From: Rhipidocladum racemiflorum
Lineage: Eukaryota; Streptophyta; Magnoliopsida; Poales; Poaceae
Direction: 5' to 3'
DNA: 64,000 bases
Assembly: GCA_036346355.1 (NCBI GenBank)
Contig: CM070575.1
Location: 61,075,915 to 61,139,914, forward strand
The notes beneath the pieces are model-generated. The model had not been told where the DNA came from. It saw nothing but the letters and a program-made list of their open reading frames with translations, and ran no database searches. The position numbers were made by a program, and so were the translations under genes. Shown here in pieces: positions 1 through 10,784 of the stretch (its first letter is position 1; each line of letters starts with the position of its first letter).

Positions 1-213
1 CCTTCCCCTAGTATAAAAGGGGAAGGGAGAAAGAAAAGAATACAGGCTCATATATCCAAGAACACAGGACTAGGGTATTATCTCCACCGTGAGAGCCCGA
101 ACCTGTCTAAAAGAGAGAGATCGCCCTTGCCTCCTGTGTTACCATCTAGCTAAGGTCCCGCACGAATCCCCTAGAATCACAAATCTCATTGCCGGCGAAA
201 TCGATCGTCGACA
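1..213 (+). repeat. 5' LTR (right part) of Tat element
   Basis: Bases 1-213 match 12039-12245 in the 3' LTR almost perfectly: I see one substitution and one 6-bp length difference near the end (GGCGAAATCGATC versus GGCGATC). It ends in ...GACA immediately before the PBS-like site. The near identity implies a recent insertion. Confidence 0.95.
12..18 (+). promoter_or_regulatory. TATA box of Tat LTR
   Basis: TATAAAA within GTATAAAAGG, repeated at 12050-12056 in the 3' LTR. About 200 bp before the LTR end, a plausible U3/R core promoter position. Confidence 0.7.
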
Positions 214-215
214 CT

Positions 216-233
216 TGGCGCGCCAGGTAGGGG
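216..233 (+). other. Primer binding site-like sequence
   Basis: TGGCGCGCCAGGTAGGGG starts two bases after the LTR end, where the tRNA primer site belongs. I did not identify the matching tRNA with certainty. Confidence 0.6.
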
Positions 234-558
234 CTTGTGTCAAGATCTTCCTCAAGCTTGATGGCTGCGACGAGCGGAGTCTCCACAGTCTTCTCCCCGG
301 GTCAGGTTTTCCGTTTCAGAAGCCTGACCTTCATCTCCGACGGCCTCAGGAACCTTTCCCTCTCTGAGGGGACCGTGCTGCAGCGCGGTGAGGTTTCCGG
401 CGAGCCAGCGTCGCGACTTCCGCGCCGATCGGAGGGTCCCCCTGTCTCGCGCTTTAAACTATTGGTAAAGCGGTCATACTTCCTTCGCCTAAAAGAGAAT
501 TTCGGGACCGAAGGTCTGGTCCGGCCAGGGAGTCGGACCCATCGGCGCCGAGGCACGA
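234..558 (+). other. Leader between PBS and gag
   Basis: Untranslated leader. Short open frames occur on both strands but none resembles a known protein. It probably holds packaging and primer-related signals that I cannot define. Confidence 0.5.
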
Positions 559-2265
559 ATGGTGGGGGTTCTCACCACCAAACCACTCGGCACCTCCGCG
601 CGCCTGGAGCTATCCTCTTCAGGCTCGCCCACCTCACCAGCCGAGTCAGAAGGAAGCCTAGAGAGTCACTGGAATTTTCGTAGAGTCTGCGTAATAGAGG
701 GCTCGCGGGCGGATTCGCAGCAGCGCCTTGACACTTCGGCCGCCGCCGACCTGGAAGGTGGCCGAGCAGCAGAACCGGACGCGCGGGCGCGTGCTCTGCG
801 GGACCGCGCCCGTGTTGTCAACGAAGACATTCTGCAAGCCAAGATGGGGGACCAAGCGGTCTTCCGTACTCCACAGCAGAATATCGTCGCCTCCAAGACA
901 CTCCTGGATACCTTGAGCCCTATGCTGGGGGCGGGTGATCCAGTAGCCCCGATCGTGGCCCAAGTAAAGGCCATGGTGACGGCGGCAGCTATTCAGCAGG
1001 CTCAGACCGACCAGCCGGCAAAGGAGCCGTCACGTGGTCTGGCGAGGACCCAAACGGCCAGCAGCCGGCCAGGTTGGGAAGCCCCCCGCCAGACACATCA
1101 TGTCCCACCCTGCGGAGACGACTTGCGACACAGCATCAACCGCGATCTCCGTTCCGACCTCGACGCCAGGCGCCGCGATCGAGAAAGGGAGGAGCAACGT
1201 CGCCATGCCGACGAGTATGAACATTACGGCATCCTTCCATGAGATCACGAAGCACGCCAAGCGCGATCCCCTCCACGTCGATCACCGCCTGGAGGTGGCC
1301 GCGGAGTCATAGAAGGGGTTCGCGCGTTTACCCCTCACCTACGCCGAGTGGTTTGGCCTGATGGGTTTAACCCCAAAGGCACCACTAGGTTTGACGGTGA
1401 GAGGGACCCAGAGGCTTGGCTACAGGTCTACGCTCTGGCGGTCAGGGCTGCCGGGGGGGATTAGAACGTAATGGCAAATTACTTACCGGTTACCCTCTCG
1501 CCCCTGGGCCAAGCCTGGCTCACTAGACTCCCAGCGAACTCTATAGATTCCTGGGGAGATCTGCGTGAGCAATTCATTTCAAACTTCCAAGGCACGTACG
1601 AGCGCTTGGGCACCCCTGGGACCTCTATCAGCTGCACCAAAAAAGAAGCGAGTCCCTCCGGGAGTTCATCAAGCGCTTCATGCATAGGAAAAGCACTGTT
1701 CAGGATGTCACGGATGCGGTTGTGATAGCTGCCTTCCAAAAGGGAGTCAGCGACCCTGATCTCATCAAGAAGATGTCTCGGAAGCCACCAACGTCAGTTC
1801 GTGAGCTCTTCGCCCTGGCGGACCGCTACGCTTCAGCCTCCGAGGCCTTGGCGGAACGGCATGACGAGCGGAAGGATCAGCCCGAGCCCCCCCCCCCGAC
1901 GGAAGGAAAAGAAGCGCAAGGGCGAAGAGCTAGTGGCAGTCGCTGAACCTACTCCCCCTCGCGCCCTCAAAGAGGACGGGTATGACAAGGTGATGAACTC
2001 GCTTTGCCCCTTCCATCCAAAGGGGAGACATTCCGCCAAGGACTGCTTCACTTTGAAGAGATTTGCCCGGGAAAGCAAGAAGCAGGTCGGGCAAGGTCCG
2101 AGTGGTCTTGCCGCCAAGCCGCCTCCTCCTGAAGCCGAGGAGGACTATCAGGAAGTCGATCTCGAGCTCAACTACATATTTGGGGGTTCGGCTGCGTACG
2201 AGTCCAAGCGGAAGCAAAAGCTTACCGCCCGAGACGTCAACGCGATAGAGCCGGAGACCCCCTAG
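559..2265 (+). pseudogene. gag: Tat gag, broken
   Basis: Capsid/nucleocapsid precursor. The frame used at 559-1242 and again from 1243 to about 1615 carries the N-terminal Tat gag region and the start of the retrotransposon Gag domain (VMANYLPVTL...SWGDLREQF...NFQGTY at about 1468-1600). The domain then continues one frame over (REFIKRF...ALADRYA, 1617-1890) and returns to the first frame across an 11-C run at 1887-1897. A C-x2-H-x4-H-x4-C knuckle (CPFH...C) lies near 2010-2050. Breaks are TGA at 1240 (probably from CGA), TAG at 1462, a frameshift at ~1615 and another at the C run; the frame closes with TAG at 2263. The true start codon is uncertain (559 or a later ATG such as 844). Confidence 0.85.
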
Positions 2266-3632
2266 TACGTACGCTGGTCTGAGGTCGCGATAACTTACGA
2301 CCGCTCGGATCACCCAGATCGAGTCCCATTGCCCGACAGATATCCGCTTGTCTTGGCGCCCGTTGTCCGCGGCATCAAGCTCAAGAGGGTATTGATTGAC
2401 GGTGGAAGCGGGCTCAATGTCCTCTTTATCAAAACCCTTGACGATATGGGGATTTCACGGTCGGAGCTAAAGCGCGGATCGTCGCCTTTCCACGGTGTCA
2501 TACCCGGAACTTCTGCGACACCACTCGGACAAATCACTCTGCCGGTCACTTTCGGTGCGAGGGAAAATTACCGGACAGAGAACCTTGGCTTCGAGGTGGC
2601 TGATTTCGCGACAGCGTATCATGCCATCTTGGGGAGACCGGCGCTGGCCAAGTTCATGGCAGTGCCCCACTACGCGTACCTGACATTGAAAATGCCAGGG
2701 CCGAGTGGTATTATCACTTTACGCGGTGACATAAGGCAGTCTTTTTCCTATGACAAGGAGAGCTGCGAGATGGCCGAGTCCCTGGAGGCGCGAGCGGGTC
2801 GGGAGAGGATTCGGCGAGAGGCGGATTCTGACAAGCCAGAAGGAAGCATCCCTGCTCGCAAGACGCCGAACCCTGGGATGGGTCCCAGGGAAGATACCAA
2901 GAGAATTACCCTCGACCCGTCTGATTTAGCTCAAACGGCCTTGATCGGGACAGGGCTCGGGGAGAAATAGGAGGACACGCTCGTCACCTTTCTGCGGGCA
3001 AACAAAGACGTCTTTGCCTGGAAGCCGTCGGACATGCCCAGAGTCCCCAGGGAGGTGATCGAGCACGCGCTGAATGTAAACGAATCGGCCAGGCCGGTCA
3101 AGCAAAGGCTACGACGGTTTGCCCAAGACCGCCGAGAAGCCATCAGGGAGGAGATCACAAAGCTGCTAGCCGCAGGCTTCATCAAAGAAGTGTACCATCC
3201 CGACTGGTTGGCAAACCCTGTACTCGTTCAAAAGAAGAATAAAAGTTGGAGCATGTGTGTTGACTATACCGACCTCAACAAGGCTTGCCCGAAGGATCCC
3301 TTTGGTCTGCCCTGCATCGATCAAGTGGTGGACTCCACCGCTGGATCTCAACTACTCAGTTTCCTGGACGCCTATTCAGGCTATCACCAAATCCGGCTTC
3401 AAGAGGAGGATTGTGAGAAGACTTCGTTTATCACCCCATTCGGAGCATATTGCTATGTCACCATGCCGTTCGGGCTGAAGAATCTTTGGCGCAACTTATC
3501 GGTAGCGTGATACTGGCAGTGTTTTCACCATCGGCTTGGGCCAACGTAGAAGCATATGTGGATGATGTAGTGGTGAAAACGCAGACCAAGGACACCCTCA
3601 CCTCCGACCTGGCGAGACATTTGCAAGTCTAA
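2266..3632 (+). pseudogene. pol: Tat protease and N-terminal reverse transcriptase, broken
   Basis: In frame with the end of gag after the TAG at 2263-2265. The aspartic protease active site is D-G-G-S (Asp at 2398-2400, within LIDGGSGLNVLF), the variant common in this lineage. Another in-frame TAG at 2968-2970 separates it from the RT, which begins at about 3034 and shows WLANPVLVQKKN, the CVDYTDLNKACPKD block, DAYSGYHQI and MPFGLKN. After GLKN a deletion/frameshift at about 3485 removes most of the template-grip segment; the catalytic YVDD appears in another frame at 3555-3566. Both stops read as CAG to TAG changes. No functional enzyme can be made from this copy. Confidence 0.87.
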
Positions 3633-3661
3633 GGGCGTTCGGATGAGGCTAAACCGGAGAA

Positions 3662-5428
3662 GTGCGTTTTGAGTTTCTTCCGGAAGCTACTCGGAGTTCA
3701 TTGTCTCTCATCGCGGGATCGAGCCAAACCGGAGAAAATCGGGGCCATCATGAGGATGGCCCGCCTACCAACCGTAAAGATGTTCAAAAGCTTCTTGGCT
3801 GCATGGTAGCACTTGGCGGAGTTTATCTCCCGGTTGGGAGTTTGGGGATGCCTTTCTTCAAGCTCCTCAAGAGGCGGGACCGTTTTGAATGGGCCAGCGA
3901 GAGGCACAAAGAAGCCTTCGAAGAACTCAAGGTGTTCCTCTCCACCCCTCCAATTCTAGTCTCGCCGGTGCTAGGGGAACTTCTCCTGCTTTACATAGCG
4001 GCAACAACTCATGTAGTCAGTGCCGCGATAGTTGTGGAGCGGGAAGAATCTGGACACCGCTACGGCGTACAACGCCCGGTTTATTTTGTCAGCGAAGTAT
4101 TGGGCGAATCCAAGACGCGATATCCTCAAGTTCAGAAGCTGCTGTACGCGATTTTGATCTCGTCGCGAAAGCTGAAGCATTACTTCCAAGGGCACTCGAT
4201 TTCAGTAGTGACTTCTTTCCCCGTGGGAGAGGTCCTCCATAATCGAGAAGCCACCGGAATAATCTCAAAGTGGGCGGCCGAGCTTGGAGCCTTCGACATC
4301 TCGTTCAAGCCGCACACCGCCGTCAAGTCCCAGGCTTTGGCCGACTTTACGGCCGAGTGGACTGAATCCCAAGTTCCCCGCATGGAAGAAGAGCCGGAGT
4401 ATTGGACCATGCATTTCGATGGATCTCTCATGCTTGGTGGAGCCGGGGCGGTAATTCTCCTCGTCTCGCCGAAGGGCGACAGGTTGAAGTACGTCCTTCG
4501 GATTCACTTCCCGACCTCGAACAATGCCGCAGAGTACGAGGCACTCATCCATGGGCTCCGCATCGCCACATCGCTCGGAATCCGACGACTGGCGGTTCGC
4601 GGTGACTCCCAGTTGGTGGTGAGCCAAGTACAGAAGGATTGGTCGTGCGTCGATCAGACTATGATGGCGTATTGCCAGCAAGTTCGAGAATTAGAAGGCA
4701 AGTTTGACGGTCTAGAGCTGGTCCATGTCCTCCGCCGCAATAATGAGGCAGCCGACGAGTTGGCTAAAATGGGAGCCACTTGGGTCGAGGTCCCGAGTGG
4801 TATCTTCGTCCAGGATCTTTACGAACCAACCGTTGCAAAACGACGGGAGCCAAGTAAAGACCCTGAGGCCGGAGTCCTGCTCATTAACCCCGACTGGACG
4901 GCCCCATACCTTGATTATCTCCTGAAGGACAAACTTCCAGAAGCAACCGCTCTGGCCGAGCACATCTCCCGACAAGCCAAATCCTATGTGGTGGTTGGCG
5001 AGGAGCTCTTTCGCAAGAGCACCTCAGGTGTCCTCAGGCGGTGCATTTCGGAACAAGTGGGAAGAGACTTGCTCAAAGAAATCCACTCGGGGATGTGCGG
5101 CCATCACGCGGCTTCAAGCGCCTTGGTCGGGAAAGCCTACCGCCAGGGTTTCTTTTGGCCCACCGCGGTGACGGATGCCAAGGAGATCGTTCGAACTTGC
5201 GAAGGCTGCCAGTTCTACGCAAGGCAGACACACTTGCTGGCACAGGAGCTGCAAACTATCCCCATCTCTTGGCCCTTTGCGGTCTGGGGGCTCGACTTAG
5301 TCGGCCCACTCAAGAAGGCACAAGGCGGATTCGCATACCTCTTCGTAGCCATCGACAAGTTCACCAAGTGGATCGAAGCTAAACCAGTCGCCACGATCAC
5401 TGCGGTCAAGGCCAAGGAGTTCTTCTAG
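3662..5428 (+). pseudogene. pol: Tat RT C-terminus, two RNase H domains and integrase N-terminal half
   Basis: Long open stretch of 588 codons. Order: RT thumb/connection (KDVQKLLGCMVAL, 3770-3960), first RNase H of retroviral type (LLLLYIAATTHVVSAA...VYFVSEV, about 3975-4380), a second RNase H (MHFDGSLMLGGAGAVI...NNAAEYEAL...RGDSQLVV, about 4410-4780), then the integrase zinc finger (HSGMCGHHA...CEGCQF, about 5085-5215) and the start of the DDE core (VWGLDLVGP, about 5283; first Asp). The duplicated RNase H is diagnostic of Tat/Retand elements. The frame ends at an in-frame TAG (5426-5428) inside the integrase core, where related proteins have Gln or Trp. Confidence 0.9.
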
Positions 5429-6124
5429 GATATCGTGGTCAGATTCGGAGTTCCCAACCGGATCATTACAGATAATGGTACCCAATTCAGGAGTGAAGAA
5501 TTTCAAGAATGGTGTGAAGGCGTCGGCATCAAGATTTGCTTCGCCTCGGTAGCTCATCCACGAAGCAACAGGCAGGTGGAGCGGGCTAATGGCCTAGTCC
5601 TCCAGGGCCTTAAGGCCAGGATCTTCGATCGCCTCAAACCATATGCTGCCCGATGGATGAAAGAATTACCGTCGGTGCTCTGGGGACTCAGAACCACTCC
5701 TAGCCGGGCAACTGGCCAAACCCCCTTTTTCCTAGTTTACGGTGCAGAGGCGGTTCTGCCGACCGAACTAGGATTCGAATCCACGAGGGTTCGGAATTAC
5801 AAGGAAGCCGAGTCCGAGGGGAGCCGAATGGTGGAGCTTGATCAACTCGAGGAGGCTCAGAACGTTGCAGCCATCCAGTCGGCTAAGTACCTCCAGGGAC
5901 TTCGGCGTTACCATTCTCGCAATGTCAGAAGTAGAGTCTTTTCAAAAGGAGATCTGGTACTCAGGAGGAACCAGAAAAGTGAGCACAAGCTCTCTCCAAT
6001 TTGGGAAGGCCCGTACATTGTGGAGGAGACGGTCCGGCCGGGTGCCTATCGACTCAGGCGGGAAGATGGCGAGGTCCTAGCGAATACTTGGAACGCCGAA
6101 CAGCTACGTCGCTTCTACGCATAA
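5429..6124 (+). pseudogene. pol: Tat integrase C-terminal half
   Basis: Continues in the same frame as the previous entry after one TAG. It carries the second catalytic Asp (IITDNGTQF, near 5466-5490), the third catalytic residue Glu (RQVERANG, near 5571-5592), the GLRTTPSRATGQTPF block and a C-terminal tail with SPIWEGPYIV. It ends at TAA 6122-6124. No chromodomain is present, as expected for Tat. Apart from the single stop this half looks intact. Confidence 0.9.
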
Positions 6125-6735
6125 GTTATGTATCTTGCTCCCATGCATTAAATAAAGCTCTCGATTGTCTAGTACTTTGATGAGTTTCGACTAATGACCC
6201 ACGACCCGATTGATCCCGAGTGGTTATCCCCCTACTAGCGTATCGTCTGAGCCGTGCCGATACAGAATGCACGAAGATGCGTGTTCAATACGATATCGCA
6301 TCAATCGGCAAAATCTGAACGCCTGTACTAGTGCACGAGTTAGAAAAGACTAAACTAAAAGAAGCTACCAACCACTCGGGAATAACGATCGGTACCCCAG
6401 GGAGTTCGTTGAACAGAAATCGGGGTCACTAGACTACAGTCGATGAAAATTTAGCCCTCCAGCACCTCGCTGCAGGAGCTGGGGCTGTCAACTGGTGTAA
6501 ACGACTCAAAGAAAAACAGTCAAACTCAGAAGAGTTAAAGCGTATTGATTTATATTTCATAACAGGCAGTAATTTACATTGCTGATCTTCTTTTTTTTTC
6601 ATTTTCCTCTCGCAAAAAAAAAAGAAGAGGGAGAAACGTCAGTCTTTGCTTCTGCTCTTTAGTCTTCTTTGTTGCGATCTGCTTCTTCTGCTGCGGGTGC
6701 CGCCACTGGGAGGCCTGGGGGCGGGATCGTCGAGG
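6125..6735. other. Spacer downstream of Tat pol
   Basis: No supported gene. Contains an AATAAA-type motif near 6150, AT-rich stretches and T- and A-rich tracts at about 6590-6625. Confidence 0.5.
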
Positions 6736-7068
6736 TCAGACGCGGCGCGCGCGACCCAGAGCCGCCAGGATCTCGTCGTCAACCACCCAAAGGGGTGGTA
6801 TAAGGCGGACGAGGGCCCTGGCGGCTAAGTCGTCGTGGCGTTCGCGGCCAACCATATCAGTGATGATCTCGGCCACCTCGTGGAGCCCCGGTGCCACCTC
6901 CAGCAAGGCGGCCATGGCGTCGGCATCCCTGGCGGCCCCTTCCTCTTCTTCCGCCCTCAAAAGGGTGAAATCGTGCTCCTCCCAGAGCTCAGCTTCCTCC
7001 CAGCTGTAGAGCAGACCGAAGCACCGCTGGCGGAAGAAGGCCGCGTAGGGGCCAACGAAGCTCCTCAT
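6736..7068 (-). CDS. Antisense 110-residue ORF in Tat 3' region
   Basis: Uninterrupted ORF on the strand opposite gag-pol, from ATG at 7068 to TGA at 6736. The start is chosen because a TATAAAAG box lies ~85 bp upstream (7158-7151), followed by a pyrimidine-rich leader; the frame is open further upstream but would then run through the promoter. The product is acidic and Ala/Glu-rich (LLRAEEEEGAARDADAMAAL), with Trp-Glu repeats near its N-terminus and a hydrophobic C-terminal half, probably helical. I recognise no enzymatic motif. Small antisense ORFs between IN and the 3' LTR occur in Tat elements; the function is unknown. It is open in an element whose gag-pol is broken. Confidence 0.55.
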   Translation of the reverse strand: MRSFVGPYAAFFRQRCFGLLYSWEEAELWEEHDFTLLRAEEEEGAARDADAMAALLEVAPGLHEVAEIITDMVGRERHDDLAARALVRLIPPLWVVDDEILAALGRARRV

Positions 7069-7150
7069 ATTAGAAATGGAGGAAGGCTGGGAGGGAAAAG
7101 AGGAAGAAGAGGAAGAAGAAAGGGACGATCGCTCAAGGGCGGTGACGTCC

Positions 7151-7158
7151 CTTTTATA
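7151..7158 (-). promoter_or_regulatory. TATA box for antisense 110-residue ORF
   Basis: TATAAAAG on the minus strand, followed by a C/T-rich leader typical of plant mRNAs, ~85 bp before the ATG at 7068. Confidence 0.55.
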
Positions 7159-7713
7159 AGCTGTGCGTGGCTCCGGAGCTGAGACGACGCCATTTAAAAA
7201 CGTAGAAGACGAAGCGACGCCGCAAGGCTGCCAATTTACTCGAAGTACGAAGAAGATCAACTTGTGTCAAGCCCCGTTCCGACGTAATCTGAACGGAACG
7301 AAGAGACGCATCGCCAGGCACGGGTCAGGGGCGGTTCAAGTTAAGTGGGCCTTCCCGCGGATTAGGCCCAGCTAAGCGGAAGGAGACCACATGAGCTTGG
7401 GGCCTAAACTACTCGGCCAATAAGCCGCAATGTGGGTCCCGACGCTCGAGAATGAGGACGTTTCGGACACCAGCCACTTGGAAAAGCGTGTCTGGGGCAA
7501 GAAGGCTACGAACTAAGTCTCGACGCTCGAGGGCTGAACCACTCGGCCAGAAGGGTGGCAAATGCTACCCCGATTGCTTCTTAAAGTCCCAACGTTCCAA
7601 GGCCAAACCACTCAGCTAGATGGGCAACAAGCACAATTCAACCCAACGAAGTGCAAATGAGGCTAGTCATATAAAAACTTCGGGCAATGCCTCAGACAAA
7701 GGTCACATCAAAC
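7159..7713. other. Spacer between the two antisense genes
   Basis: No supported gene. Contains loosely repeated phrases (CGACGCTCGAG, ACCACTCGGCCAG) that recur in the downstream tandem-repeat region, suggesting shared origin. Confidence 0.4.
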
Positions 7714-10277
7714 TCAGAATTCAAGATTCTCCAGCAAGGACTGCGATGTACTGGAGACCTCTTCGAGCAGCGCATTAGCCCTGTCTTCGTCGCAGGCAAA
7801 ACCCTCTTTGACAGCTTCAAGGTCAACTCTCGGATAGTGAGACTTGACCACCGCCAAAGCCTGGTTCGCACTCATGGTCGCGGACTCCTTGGTGTAAGCC
7901 CTAATCCTGTCGGCTCCTCTCGAGAGAAGCGGAACGGCGTCGTCTCCCTGGCCTGGTTCAGTTCCTTCGATACGCAGAAGGTGCGAAGCGCTCGCATGAC
8001 GATCTTGCTTGACTGGCGCGACTCCCTTCGGCAGCGGTCATCTTCTCTTTGCACTCTGCACCAAAGCCAAACTGACATTGGAAAACATACCCGGCGCCAA
8101 GCACGTTCAATCCAAGTCAAAGGAATTTACCCTCCAGCTCCCGCTGTGTCCTCTCCAAGCCAGCCCGAGTTTCGAGGTTAGAGTGCTCTGAAGCCTCCAG
8201 TCGCGCCCTCAACTCAGCGATGGTCAAGTCACGTTCTGAGACACGAGGTCGCTGTCATCTTTCCACGAAAAGCCCAGGAAGGGATCTCACCTTCGAGCGT
8301 ATGCTCAAGCCCCGCCTTTGCCTCTCGGAGTGTCATACACTGGGTCTCTAGCCCGTGGACCTCTTTCCATCTGTCGCAGCTGATCTCGTTGACCTTGTCC
8401 TGATACTTCTGGTGCTCCTTGAGCTTAGGGAGCACCTTCCGAAAAAACTGCGACCTCTGCTCCGAGCGCTCCCCCATGTCCTAGGCAGCAGGGCAGAGTC
8501 TCAGGTGGAGGCCAGCATTCCCTAATGATAACAGACTGAAGAAAGACAAGAAACTCACCCTGATGAGTGTGCTACACCTGACGGTGAGCTCGTAAAGCTC
8601 CATCCGAGCGGCTACCTCCGCTTCCTCGTCCTCCTCCATCCCTTTCCAGTCGGAACCCCCTCGCTCCACACGGTCCGATTCGGGGGCTTCGGCAGAGGAC
8701 CGAGTGGCGGTGGCTCTCGATGCACCTCCTCCACTTCGGGAGGCGGAGCCGGGTCAAGCTCGTCGACTGCCGGGCCACTCGACGGCTCAGCGGTCGGGCC
8801 AGCAGCACGAGGTGGCGACGCCCCAGCTGCCGAGGGAGACGGTGGCTTAGCCGATGAGGGGGAGGCCCCCCTTGGGGAAGCTGGTTCCGGGGGCTCCTTT
8901 TCAGGAGACCCTTCCACTGGGACATCCATGGTAGGAGTCCTGAATCGGCAAAAAAGGAAAACATCTCAGCACAGGTAATAACAAAAGGACCAGGATTGCC
9001 CGAAAGAATACCTCCTGGACTTTTTAAACTTCATCCTAGGCTTCATCCGAGTCCCAGCACCACTCGGAGAGGAGCCTGACCCGGCACCGGCAGTCGGGGC
9101 TACCCCTGAGACAGGAGGCTGCGGCTCTGCGCCTTGTGACCCGGGGACACTGGAAGTCGAAGGCCCGGCCGTGAGGATCAGCAACCTCCTCCGCCGATTG
9201 CTGGCGCAGCTCATCGGCCGAGGTGTCAGCCCCTCCTTTGGCCTGAACATTCCTCAGCCGAGAGAGGCCGACGACCGGAGTGTCAGAAACGAAGGACCCA
9301 CGTTCCTGAAAGAGGAACGATCACACGTTGTCAGAATCACACATCAGGCAAAAGTCATGAGACAGCTTCTCGAGAGTGGGACACTCACAGAAGGAGGAGG
9401 GTTCGCCGCCGAAAACTTGTGAGGGAAGCCCCTATTGCTAATCACAGTGCCAGGCACGAAGAGGTCAACCACCCGCACCGCCAACGCATCTTTCGATAGG
9501 GACGTGCCTGTCTCCCGGGTGGGATCCCGAGACCCGCCGTACTGGAACCCCAAGTGAATTCTCTCCTTTAAGGGTTGCACCCGGCGCTGCACAAAGCTGA
9601 TCGCGATCCCAGGGCCTGTCAGCCCCGGTTCTTCAGATCGTTAATCCATGCCAGAAGCTCAGTGACTTGGTTCAAACCGCCGTCATCCGGGGCATCGCTC
9701 TAGCATCGGGAAGCTTTAGGGGCGAGAAAAGGGTCAACATTGGCACAATAGAACCACTCCCGCCTCCAACCTTTGAGGGAGGTCTTGAGGGGGATGGCGA
9801 AGTAATGTTTCTTCAAGCCCTCTCGCAGCTGGAGTCCGGCGCCCCCAATGACGCTGGGAGCAGCCCGGTTCGGATGAGGCTTGAGCAAGAAGAGGGAGCG
9901 GAACAATTCAAAATGAGGACGTATCCCAAGATACGCCTCGCAAAGTTGAACGAAGAGGGCAATGTGAAGGATCGAGTTGGGATTCAAATTGATCAGCTCC
10001 CAATCTCGTAGAAGTGAAGGAGCCCTCGGAAAAAGGCGCTCCCAGGAACGCTAAATCCTCGCCAAAAGAAGGACTCGAAGACAACGATTTCATTCTCCAG
10101 GGGAAGGGGATAAGGATCACCTGCGGCAGGACGGGCAGAGATCAACTCCAGCAGAGGGATAACGCTGGCCGCGACCAGCTCCGCCAGGCGAGACACCGTA
10201 GTAACGGAGGTCTCCCACCCCGCGTCCGCCAGACCGGCGCTATCCCCCGACGATGACGAAGAAGAAGAAGAAGACAT
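7714..10277 (-). pseudogene. Antisense multi-exon gene, Transposase_28-like ('putative gypsy type transposon')
   Basis: Runs opposite to gag-pol from ATG 10277 to TGA 7714. The first exon (10277-9389) encodes a Ser-rich start and a domain (ESFFWRGFSVP...NSILHIALFVQLCEAYLGI...GWRREWFYC) that I recognise as the type annotated in plants as Transposase_28/putative gypsy type transposon. Introns with consensus borders are visible at 9388-9306, 9011-8940, 8558-8481 and 8290-8236, with a further donor at 8130. Exons flanking the second, third and fourth introns join in frame. Later exons encode a Pro/Ser/Glu-rich linker and a coiled coil; the last encodes a tail ending LLENLEF. Breaks: frameshifts near 10005, 9625, ~9145 and ~8640, and TAG near 9704. 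Antisense genes of this kind are known in Tat elements; their role is unclear. Confidence 0.72.
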
Positions 10278-10431
10278 CTCGATGAAGGAGACCCTGTGGG
10301 AGCAACCACCGATAATCTTGGGCGCGAAACTAGAAACCCTAGGTCGCCCAGATCGCCAAAGGAAATTTGAAGATTTCTCAGCCGCGGTGGGGGAGGGGCA
10401 AAGATGTCTTTACCACAGCAAGGTTTCCCTC

Positions 10432-10438
10432 ATTTATA
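10432..10438 (-). promoter_or_regulatory. TATA box for antisense multi-exon gene
   Basis: TATAAAT on the minus strand about 155 bp before the ATG at 10277. The leader contains CTAGGGTTTCTAG, i.e. AAACCCTA (telo-box-like) at 10334-10341 on the plus strand, a motif often found near plant transcription starts. Confidence 0.5.
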
Positions 10439-10784
10439 AGAAATGAGTCTCAATTTTCGCCTGACGGCGGGAAAAGCAAGGGCTTCCGTGCTCGATTCTG
10501 GGCCAGATCTAGGGCACGCCCCATGTTGGGCCAGGAGCTGTGTCGCGCAAAACGCGGCCAGGTGTCAAATCTGGTTCGAGGTTCGGGACAAAGAGCGCCC
10601 CATGACGGGCCTGAACACTGGCCGCCACGGAAGATTAGGGCCGGGCACTTTCCGAACATCCTCCAGCGGTATGCCCCATAATTTGGGGTCAATTGCCGGT
10701 CACTGCTGTATAGCGGGATCGGGTATCGTGGGAGGATTTTTACTAACACGGTCCTGAGAATGCGCTCCATGAGAGTCTAAAGCA

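Noticed and set aside
302..1260. Minus-strand ORFs opposite Tat gag
   Set aside because: Shadows of the GC-rich gag frame, without a promoter or domain.
4265..4681. 138-codon minus-strand ORF opposite the Tat RNase H
   Set aside because: Antisense shadow of a conserved coding domain.
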